From Nemertoderma westbladi (Eukaryota > Xenacoelomorpha > Nemertodermatida > Nemertodermatidae), in NCBI GenBank assembly GCA_032718475.1, contig JAUCBJ010001336.1, positions 1 to 21,157 on the forward strand: a stretch of DNA of 21,157 nt. The letters run 5' to 3'. Of this stretch, positions 14,801 through 21,157 are shown one piece after another. A program made the position numbers and the translations under genes. The notes beneath the pieces were generated by a model, which was not told the DNA's origin, did no database searches, and saw nothing but the letters and a program-made list of their open reading frames with translations. How positions within the stretch are numbered: the first letter of the stretch is position 1; every line of letters starts with the position of its first letter.

Positions 14801-17347
14801 AGAATAGACGTGGTGGTCAGCCTATAACTTACCTCAAACGCCAGCTCTAGGACACCGGACTTGAAAATATGGGCGAATTGGGAAAGTGTATGGTTGACTG
14901 TGAGATCTGGGGCGCTATGTTGCTGGGTCCTCTGGCACTGTGTATGGCTGGCAGTGAGATCTGGGCGTGCGATATGTTGCTGGGTCCACAAGTACTGCAC
15001 CTTAGTGCAAGCCGATCATCATCAGTATCAAGCTATGAACAGCCGATTCATTGCTCACTCTCGATGGCTTCTAGAAAGTCCTAGAAAATGTTGGAACGTT
15101 CGTGCTTATATCAATACACATTCTTCGATTGAAATACAGCATGATATTAATAAAAGATATATCTATAATCGGCCTGCTGCATTACAGCTGCACATTGAGA
15201 TGCTATGATGGCTTAAGAAAAATATTTGTGCGACCTTGGCAGCATGCATTAAAAACGCTATGCCGACTTGTCAACAAAATTGCGCCAACACAACAACTCC
15301 CTATCCCCCCATGACATTTGCGAAATTATCCACATCATCGAGGTTAGTGTCCTTAAAGAGGCTTCTCAAGAAAATCATGGGCTGTCCACCATGCTTATTC
15401 ACCCCATGAGGCTGCCAAAGCACAAGATTATGCACAGGCTGGTCCTCACGGCGAAAGCAATGTCCTGCGAAGCGGATGCGGCTCTGTTCCAAGTCAAAGC
15501 TTGGGGGATCAATGGGAGGCCTCCAATAATATATAGTATCTGGTTGGAGATGTGTGAATTGTAATATGTAGTACGATTTCGAATTCTCACCACCCGACGA
15601 ATTCTACTCACAGTCACAGTGAAACCGGTGAATGTGCCATAACAACTTCCAATTTCAGCCTCACTCTAAATCTCTAAGAATGTAATATAAAGCTGTTCAG
15701 TTTTTCCTCCATTTCTTAAGATGGAATGTAGTTTCACAGCAGATCACAGTACAAATTTTATATATAAATGAAAAAAAAAACACCTATAGGGCATAATTGA
15801 TAATATAATCTGCAATATTTCGAAACTAATTCTCTCTAAATATCAGACAAAGTTTCAGCCTCTACTTTTTGGACTAGGACATTGATTGTGAAACAATTAA
15901 TATATAATTAATTGTATTTTTACTTAACGTTCCTAACATTCCGTTAGGCGTTCCTGCTAACAATACCTCATTCTTACCATTCAGACTACTTTAACTTAAA
16001 ACTAAACTATTTGAACTTTAAAAAGTGAGTAAAGTGATCAGTGGACGTGTGAAATACGAAAGACCGGAGGCAACCCTTTCACTTGGTCGTTGCCTATAAG
16101 GCTGGGAGGCATGATATTTGCTCATACTAGACTAAACCATTACTTTGCTATAATGCATAAATTGTAATAAATAATAATCTAATGAATTGTTAGTTTACTT
16201 TACCTGTGGACCAGGAAACCCCTGCTTCGGCCAACCGTATGGGTGCCCATCTCTATCGATAAGAGTATATTCCTGCTCAATGCCGAACCAAGGCTCATGC
16301 TTTTTAATTTTTTCCATAACTTCATTGCAAGTCTTCCTAAAATAATACGTCCATTATATAGGATGCTTCAATGGATTTACATATAGAATATTAGAAAGCT
16401 GTTTGCTTGAATTGCAAATGACAAACAGAAGTTTGTTTACACAAGTGTTGGTCCACCACCATTTAATGTGCAGGCCGATATATATTTGTATGGGTGTATG
16501 TAAGCATTTGACATAGGCATATGAATATGTTTATGTATGTATGTATGTCACAGGCATATTAATATATTATGTATGTATGTATGACAGGCATATGAATCTG
16601 TTTATGCGTATTTGTGTGGCATACGCATGTGAATATGTTTATATATGTATGTATGGCATAGGCATATGAATATGTTTATATATGTATGTATGGCATAGGC
16701 ATATGAATATGTTCATGTATGTATGTATGACATATGAATATGTTTATGTATGTATGTATGGCACAGGAATATGATTTTGTTTACATATGTATGTATGTAT
16801 GGTATAGACAGACATATTAATATGTTTATACATGCATGAATGGCATAGGGAGACATTAATATGTTTATATATGTATGCATGGCATAGGCGTATGAATATG
16901 TTGATGTATCTACGGTACGGTACGTGTGTAGGCATGGCATAGGCGTATGAGTATGTTTTATGTATGTATGTATATCTAGAATGTATTGTATTTTATTTAC
17001 CTGTTGTTTGTTTTAGCTTTATCCATCTTGTAATCATAAACGTCACACATACAAAGCTTATTATTACCCCGTCGGAAAGGATCATTAAACAACGCCACTG
17101 GTTTAATAAACATGTCGCTGTTCTTTCCTTCTGCCTGCCCCGTCGAAGATCCATCGTAGTTCCAAATAATTAATTCGTCCGCGGATTTCGGAACGGAATT
17201 ATAGGTTTTCGTTTTGCACCGCAAACCTTCTCCGCTTCCATCGATCCAAACGTACATAACTTGGACTTTAGGATCTTTGGGATCCAAACTAAGGTAGTTT
17301 TGAAGAACAGCCTTTTTCCCCATGTCATCAATATTTGAAGAAGCCAT
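11642..17347 (-). CDS. GLUL: Glutamine synthetase, class II, five coding exons, complete
   Basis: The enzyme makes glutamine from glutamate, ammonia and ATP, usually in the cytosol as a decamer. Coding exons, in transcript order, are 17347-17001, 16336-16204, 14308-14050, 12480-12318 and 11837-11642, totalling 1098 bases and 365 residues. Intron phases are 2, 0, 1 and 2, and all introns are GT-AG. Residues 1-110 form the beta-grasp domain with [15 protein letters not shown]. The catalytic domain has GIEQEY (Glu136, Glu138), [14 protein letters not shown] (Glu198, Glu205), [13 protein letters not shown] (ATP and glutamate site, His255), [10 protein letters not shown] (Arg321, Arg326), and EDRRP (Glu340, Arg342). 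All are two positions later than the human residues, so the active site is intact. The ATG has a strong context (AAGATGG). Length matches animal homologues. The symbol follows vertebrate usage. Confidence 0.95.
11838..12317 (-). other. Glutamine synthetase intron 4
   Basis: A 480-bp GT-AG intron that carries a 27-bp tandem repeat at 12138-12256. I see nothing else in it. Confidence 0.9.
12138..12256. repeat. 27-bp minisatellite in intron 4 (about 4 copies)
   Basis: On the minus strand the unit is AACGTTGCGTTTATCGCGAA followed by TTTCGGA, repeated about four times with substitutions and length changes in its T run. Translating it gives a GNVAFxxNFR ladder, which is an artefact of the 27-bp period. 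Confidence 0.8.
12318..12480 (-). CDS. GLUL: Glutamine synthetase coding exon 4
   Basis: Encodes Gly247 (part) through residue 300 plus two bases of Arg301. It reads [20 protein letters not shown] and ends [11 protein letters not shown]. The acceptor is ATATTTTAG|GGGAC. The donor is AG|GTTTGAG, a weaker match than the other donors. It is supported by the exact join to exon 5 ([12 protein letters not shown]). Confidence 0.93.
12481..14049 (-). other. Glutamine synthetase intron 3
   Basis: A 1569-bp GT-AG intron. No transposon can be recognised with confidence. It holds a short ACTCACTCACT run near 12838-12856 and a minus-strand open frame at 13748-13960 ending [21 protein letters not shown] cannot assign that frame; it may be a fragment of an inserted gene or chance. 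Confidence 0.85.
14050..14308 (-). CDS. GLUL: Glutamine synthetase coding exon 3
   Basis: Encodes residues 161-246 plus one base of Gly247. It reads [20 protein letters not shown], then [18 protein letters not shown], and ends SFDPKPIP. The acceptor is TTTCCAG|GGTCGC and the donor CCTG|GTAAGG. Confidence 0.95.
14437..15020 (+). mobile_element. Diverged RTE-type LINE relic in intron 2 (plus strand)
   Basis: Shows the conserved ORF2 tail: LSRIWKS-like sequence near 14458, [20 protein letters not shown] from about 14566, [12 protein letters not shown] near 14812, and [14 protein letters not shown] near 14853. It clearly differs from the other copies, so it belongs to an older or separate subfamily. 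The end reads GCCGATCATCATCAG, a short ATC tail. Frames are broken in several places. Confidence 0.6.
14886..14988 (+). repeat. 54-bp tandem duplication inside the LINE relic
   Basis: GTGTATGGTTGACTGTGAGA at 14886 recurs as GTGTATGGCTGGCAGTGAGA at 14940. Both are followed by TCTGGG and then ATGTTGCTGGGTCC. The period is 54 bp, two copies. Confidence 0.75.
15235..15570 (-). mobile_element. RTE-like LINE fragment in intron 2 (minus strand)
   Basis: Reads on the minus strand as [20 protein letters not shown], then [20 protein letters not shown], then [11 protein letters not shown] and [12 protein letters not shown]. This is close to the tail of the copy at 19035-20410. The match continues past the broken frame to GTTGACAAGTCGGCATAGCG and a TGCATGCTGCC segment at 15235. 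The fragment is truncated at its 5' side and lacks the TAG tail. It is transcribed in the same direction as the host gene. Confidence 0.75.
16204..16336 (-). CDS. GLUL: Glutamine synthetase coding exon 2
   Basis: Encodes the last base of Arg116 through Gln160. It reads [17 protein letters not shown], then [19 protein letters not shown], then FPGPQ. It contains two metal-binding glutamates. The acceptor is TTATTTTAG|GAAG and the donor CAG|GTAAAG. The exon has no ATG-started ORF of its own, so it is easily missed. Confidence 0.95.
16337..17000 (-). other. Glutamine synthetase intron 1
   Basis: A 664-bp GT-AG intron, most of it occupied by a GTATGTAT-rich satellite (16490-16985). I see no other feature. 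Confidence 0.9.
16490..16985. repeat. GTATGTAT-rich minisatellite in intron 1
   Basis: About eleven imperfect copies of a unit near 37-45 bp: AGGCATATGAATATGTTTAT then (GTAT)n, ending ATGGCAT. Unit length varies with the GTAT run. The minus-strand His/Tyr/Ile-rich ORFs here are repeat translations, not genes. Confidence 0.85.
17001..17347 (-). CDS. GLUL: Glutamine synthetase coding exon 1
   Basis: Encodes residues 1-115 and two bases of Arg116. It starts [20 protein letters not shown]. It carries [13 protein letters not shown] and the signature [17 protein letters not shown] of the beta-grasp domain, ending KMDKAKTNN. The donor reads CAG|GTAAAT. The frame would read through to a stop immediately after the donor. 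Confidence 0.95.
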
Positions 17348-17700
17348 CTTAGTATTATTGTGAGGTGAATAGTGTAACTAATTAGTTAAGAGTTACTCTA
17401 GTATAATTAATATGCTTAATTAAGTACAATGTAGCTTTAAAATTAATTACACATTTAATGATCGTCCAGCCTTGTATTAAGGAGCAATACAGCAGCACCT
17501 AAAATAGAACAGCCTCAATTATCTTGGTCAGCGGAAGTTTTTTCACTGGCCAGTGCCTATCACGTCTTTTCAAGTCAGGATATTGACATTAGTACAAGGC
17601 CGTCAACATCCCGAATGCCCTGGGATTTAGCCGGCGACAGGATTGCAAGGTAGGCAATGAGGTGACGTGATAATTGAGGGTCAACTCATGCGACCTACCC
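17348..17700 (-). promoter_or_regulatory. Glutamine synthetase 5' flank (candidate promoter/5' UTR)
   Basis: The region immediately upstream of the ATG is AT-rich to about 17460. The block 17480-17700 is GC-richer. It contains CACTGGCCAGTG, a perfect 12-bp palindrome (17544-17555), and TGACGTGA (17663-17670), a CRE/bZIP-like core. No clear TATA box or transcription start could be fixed. An untranslated first exon with a splice before CTAAGATGG is possible. The regulatory role is inferred from position only. Confidence 0.3.
17513..17679. repeat. Inverted repeat patch upstream of glutamine synthetase
   Basis: CCTCAATTATC (17513-17523) is perfectly inverted as GATAATTGAGG (17669-17679). Within it ATCACGTC (17559-17566) has its inverse GACGTGAT at 17664-17671. 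The spacing of about 167 bp would suit a small MITE, but no target duplication is visible. Confidence 0.4.
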
Positions 17701-18178
17701 AACATTGTGCAAAATTATAATAAATACAGTGAATATTAAAATTATTGTGTATGATTGAGTATAACTATTGCTTAAAGTTCAGTCCTTATTAAGTAGTTCC
17801 AGTAACGTTAGTTTGCATAATGACTTTGGTGGGGAATAATAGTCTATTCTTTAAATTGAACTGGTTAATGTTTAGAACATACCAACCTGGGATAAAATGT
17901 TTGCTCTTATCAAATACTGTTAAACGAATTATACTAATGGGGCCGAATAAGATAACGAATTCCTATTAAGAAGATATGCTGAAACTATTCATACTTATGC
18001 AAAAACTATTTACACTAGAAGACAATCATCATCAAACAAATAATACCTGCTATGCAACAAATTATTAATTACTTATTAATATTCTATACGGCTTATACAA
18101 TTATTTCCTTGTTTTCTATCATTAGGTATCAAATTAACGGATGAAGTGGTAGGCATTCACCAGCGGAAGCGATAACAT
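17700..18178. other. AT-rich intergenic stretch
   Basis: I see no gene, repeat array or motif that I can support. Confidence 0.5.
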
Positions 18179-18521
18179 AGTGTATGGATGGATGATAAAT
18201 GTTTTACATCTGGGATTTACCTGTCAGGTATTCCCAATTCAACCTTATATTTGTACTTTAGATTGATATCTTATAACTCATGTGTAATTTCCCTATCACA
18301 ATTACACCACACATTATATATACAAGTTAACTTTTCTGGGATTCACCTGTCAGGTATTCCCCTTTAAAACTTATATTTATATAGACCGTATACTCTTCCT
18401 GTCAGTTACTAGTACTGAGGCAGACAGGTAGCTCGAAAACATTTGTTTACTATTGTATCTTTAATTAATATAATATAACCAGCAATATCCCTCAATATTT
18501 TATTTTTATCATCCATACACT
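18179..18521. repeat. Inverted-repeat-bounded unit with internal 126-bp duplication
   Basis: AGTGTATGGATGGATGATAA (18179-18198) is mirrored by TTTATCATCCATACACT (18505-18521); one arm has an extra GATG. Inside, CTGGGATTTACCTGTCAGGT (18210-18229) recurs as CTGGGATTCACCTGTCAGGT (18336-18355). Both are followed by ATTCCC and a related ACTTATATTT segment, giving a period of 126 bp. It may be a small non-autonomous transposon. Confidence 0.45.
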
Positions 18522-18555
18522 GTCATTAGTAAAAAAGTAAAATAAGTAAATTTTC

Positions 18556-18811
18556 TTCGGACACTAGGCCAGGGATTACGCACAAAGTCTGACGACTTAT
18601 TTCCAGTGCGGTCCCCCCAGAACTTTACTCCCCAGAGTAAACTCCAGTACTCATTTAGCTACCACTTAAGGATGCAAGACGAGAGATGCGCCCTGGCTGG
18701 TCCCTTTAAAGCATTCGTGCCGAAACGAAAACTGCCCTGGCCCATGTGAGGATCGAACCCACGACCTACGGGAGATGTGAATTCATTGGAACCACTACAC
18801 CAAGGTAGAAC
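18556..18811 (-). mobile_element. tRNA-derived SINE
   Basis: On the minus strand the head starts GTTCTACC. It carries TGGTGTAGTGGTT (18790-18802), which fits RNA polymerase III box A, and GGTTCGATCC (18750-18759), which fits box B. The spacing is typical of a tRNA. It does not end in a proper acceptor stem; it continues into GGCCAGGGCAGTTTTCG and a further 170-190 bp body with GTTTACTCTGGGGAGTAAAG. That is SINE architecture rather than a functional tRNA gene. The 3' boundary near 18556 is approximate and no target duplication was found. Confidence 0.65.
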
Positions 18812-19034
18812 AAGCATTATACACAATGCAAACGAACATTTTGATTACGAATATATACAGCTGGTATTTGAGTTTATTTTCACGTGGAAAAGGGTGTGCC
18901 AAGAGTTCCCCTCTATCTGTGTTTAAGAGGCCAAACCCCAGTATAATAATGTTCTAAAATACTTTAAATGATGGCTCATATATTAAAGGTTTTAAGTACA
19001 TGGGTCATATCACTCTCACTATAATGCAGATATG

Positions 19035-20410
19035 AGTGTTTAAAGCTTATCTAACCCATCATAGTAGACATGTACCGAACAACAAGAGTCCCACAAGAAA
19101 TGAAAACAAATAAGTTGGTGCCAGTTCCCAAGAAGGGCAACCTAACACTAGATGGTTCTTTTCGGAGAATCTCATTGATCTCGATTGCTGAAAAGCTATA
19201 CAATAGAATTCTATTAAATCGCATCAGGGATCCCATTGATAGACTGCTCCGTGGAAATCAGAATGGGTTCCGTAAAGGTCGTGGGACCATGGAGCCCATT
19301 TTGGCACAGGATAATTGAAGAGTTATCAAAAAAGAAAGACAGGCATGTGGCTGTTTTCTTTGTTGACTTCTTCAAGGCCTTTGATTCAGTCTCTCGCGCA
19401 CGTATGTTCAGAATACTTTCATTATATGGGATTCCTGATGAAATTATCGCAGCAATCAGATCATTGTGGTTGACTACGTTCTACGCATGTCCTTAGATCA
19501 TCATAATGATGATGCGGTGATGATAACTCCACCTACTGGCCTCAGAAGTCGAGGAAATCCTGCCAAGTACCTAACTGATCTAGACTTTGCTGATGACTTA
19601 GGAGTACTCTCAGAATCACTAGAGGGAGCCCAACGGCTCCTCAGCTCATTAGAACATGCTGCTTCTAGTGTTGGTCTTTTTATTAACTCCAGAAAGACCA
19701 ACATTTTGACAGTTAACTTTGAAAGTCCTCAGCAAGTCTCTGATCGGATTAGCATAAGCTCAAAGGATGGTATGCTTGAGCATGTGGATGATTTCTGTTA
19801 CCTGGGATCATGGATCCGGAAGTCAGGTGAGGACCTTCGAATACGTAAGGGAAAGGCATGGGCAGCCTTGAATAGGCTTTCCAGGATTTGGAAGTCACCG
19901 AGAATTAATCGGAAACTTAAGGTCCGATTATATAGTGCAGCAGTAGTTCCAGTACTCCTCTATGGGAGTCCATGCTGGGCTCTAACTGCTGAGGACACCA
20001 AATCTCTGGATGGCACATTCACAAGAATGCTACGCCGGGTTCATTGTGACAAGTACAATGCACACATCTCCAACCAGACACTATATAACATTGGAGGTGT
20101 CTCATTGGTTCCCCCAAGTTTGACACTAGAACAAAATCGCCTCTGCTTTGCAGGACATTGCTTTCGCCGTGAGGACCAGCCAGTGCATAATCTTGTACTT
20201 TGGCAGCCTCATGGAGTGAATAAGCATGATGGACAGCCCATGACTTTCTTGAGACGCATCTTAAAGGACACTGGCCTTGAAGATGCGGATGATCTAGCAA
20301 ATGTCATGGGTGATAGGGAGTTGTGGCGGCACAATTTTGTCGACAAGCCGGCACAGCATTCTTAAAAATGCAGCTGCAATGCAACATGCCGATCCTAGTA
20401 GTAGTAGTAG
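19035..20410 (+). mobile_element. RTE-like LINE copy 3, 5'-truncated, with 15-bp target duplication
   Basis: TATAATGCAGATATG flanks the copy at 19020-19034 and 20411-20425. It starts inside the RT N-terminal part and ends with GCCGATCC(TAG)n. It lacks about 130 bases of the RT middle (the ILQGD block) at the TCATTGT|GGTTGAC join near 19468, and has a 5-base loss near 19307. It is otherwise close to copy 1. Confidence 0.88.
19070..20365 (+). pseudogene. RT/C-terminal ORF2 relic of RTE-like copy 3
   Basis: Three overlapping frames rebuild the order. They are MYRTTRVPQEMKTNKLVPVP to about 19307; then IIEELSKKKDRHVAVFFVDF and KAFDSV (block A Asp) to about 19466; then from about 19466 a 299-codon frame with DLDFADDLGVL (catalytic AspAsp at 19592-19597), GLFINSRKTN, VDDFCYLGSWIRKSG, ALNRLSRIWKS, VLLYGSPCWALT, and GQPMTFLRRILKDTGL. 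It ends RELWRHNFVDKPAQHS-stop. Block B is deleted, so no active enzyme can be made. The long tail frame is otherwise intact. Confidence 0.82.
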
Positions 20411-20618
20411 TATAATGCAGATATGTCTGCTTGAGATATGAGATACATCCAGCAAAATATAACAAATCACATAGTTATAGCATTATTTAGCGAGGTTATG
20501 GCTAAAGTTCCATTCAATATTACATAGGCCTACTATTCAGTAAAAAGTAATAAATATTTTTGGAAAAAATGTTTATGAAAATAAGGAAATATTATTAAGT
20601 AATTTAAACATGACTGAT

Positions 20619-20830
20619 CCCGGATAAACCCCCTCCCAAAAAAAAAACTCCGGGACAAAACCCCACCCCCCTATCACACTAAACATATCAAAACAACCAC
20701 CCTGGACAAAACCCCCCTATCAAACTAAACATATCAATACACCACCCCCCCCCCCCCCCCCTGGACAAACCCCCCCCCCCCCCCCCCACCCAACTAAACA
20801 TATCAAAACAAACAGCCCCTTGACAAAACT
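20619..20830. repeat. C-rich satellite with ACTAAACATATCAA units
   Basis: About four imperfect units of 50-60 bp, each built as GGACAAAAC, a C run, CTATCA, AACTAAACATATCAA, then ACCACC. Two C runs reach about 17-20 bases (20743-20760 and 20768-20787). The first unit is degenerate and the last fades into TTGACAAAACTGAA. Confidence 0.8.
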
Positions 20831-21157
20831 GAATATAATTTTCAATGGGTTAATTAATTTAGCAACTAAATATAATTTTCAGTGAAAAACACCGATAGCT
20901 ACACAAACCAAAACAGTAATTTATTTATTTAATATTTATTCCGGACACAATTGACATAATAGTAATATAACTACCAAATTACACCAAAGGTCCATATCTA
21001 GCACAGTAAAATAATATAAACATAATATTGAACAGCAGATAGAGATTACATATTTAAACACAAAAATACAGATTATTATTAATTATATATTACTAAAATT
21101 GATTATGTCTGGCATCTAGTAAAATTATCTTTCAATTCAGAAACATGGCTACAAACA
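20831..21157. other. AT-rich non-coding end of window
   Basis: I see no gene or recognisable repeat, apart from ATATAATTTTCA occurring twice (20832 and 20869). Confidence 0.5.

Larger units (their letters stand above)
14309..16203 (-). other. Glutamine synthetase intron 2
   Basis: A 1895-bp GT-AG intron containing two LINE relics in opposite orientation (14437-15020 plus strand; 15235-15570 minus strand). The remaining 15571-16203 is AT-rich with an A10 run near 15770 and a 7-bp stem (AGGCAAC/GTTGCCT) near 16067-16095. I see no gene in it. Confidence 0.9.

Noticed and set aside
16067-16095. Hairpin AGGCAAC/GTTGCCT as an RNA gene
   Set aside because: A single 7-bp stem in an intron is too weak to support a structured RNA.
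16713-16940. Minus-strand His/Tyr/Ile-rich ORFs
   Set aside because: They are translations of the GTATGTAT satellite inside intron 1 of glutamine synthetase.
18740-18811. Functional tRNA gene
   Set aside because: Boxes A and B are present but the sequence continues into a SINE body and no closed acceptor stem is visible.
1-21157. A multi-gene defence or biosynthetic system
   Set aside because: Apart from glutamine synthetase, every coding stretch that can be read is a mobile-element protein or repeat translation; nothing suggests a gene cluster.

Overview
This is eukaryotic DNA, most likely from an invertebrate animal. It is AT-rich, it carries a host gene split by GT-AG introns, and it is crowded with LINEs, DNA transposons, a tRNA-type SINE and minisatellites. 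The phylum cannot be read from the window. The only host gene I can support is a complete five-exon class-II glutamine synthetase on the minus strand. Its coding exons lie between 17347 (ATG) and 11642 (end of TAA) and encode 365 residues, with an AATAAA signal at 11446-11451.

The left half (about 1235-8231) is a three-level nest. A decayed RTE-like LINE is split at 2791/7229 by a DNA transposon (2799-7221) flanked by an 8-bp direct repeat, GATGGTTC. The ends of that transposon are built from a 15-bp satellite arranged in opposing orientations. Inside it sits a third element (3443-6763) with perfect 30-bp terminal inverted repeats, an ATAT flank on both sides, subterminal repeat arrays, and one long ORF. 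I read this ORF as a DDE-type transposase of a family I cannot name with certainty. The ORF has one in-frame stop at 5930-5932. After it the same frame continues through a 16-residue tandem repeat.

To the right lie a second truncated RTE copy (8276-8748), a small inverted-repeat element (9022-9191), and a different, 5'-truncated LINE (9269-11366) with a 13-bp target duplication and a long open RT frame. This LINE converges on the glutamine synthetase 3' end. The gene's introns carry a 27-bp minisatellite, two RTE relics in opposite orientation, and a GTATGTAT-rich satellite. Upstream of the gene are an inverted-repeat/palindrome patch (17513-17679), a duplicated block inside an inverted repeat (18179-18521), a tRNA-derived SINE on the minus strand (18556-18811), a third RTE copy (19035-20410) with a 15-bp target duplication, and a C-rich satellite (20619-20830).

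The mobile elements form no pathway with the host gene. The window is one housekeeping gene in repeat-rich DNA. Family names for the elements rest on motif recognition without a database search.
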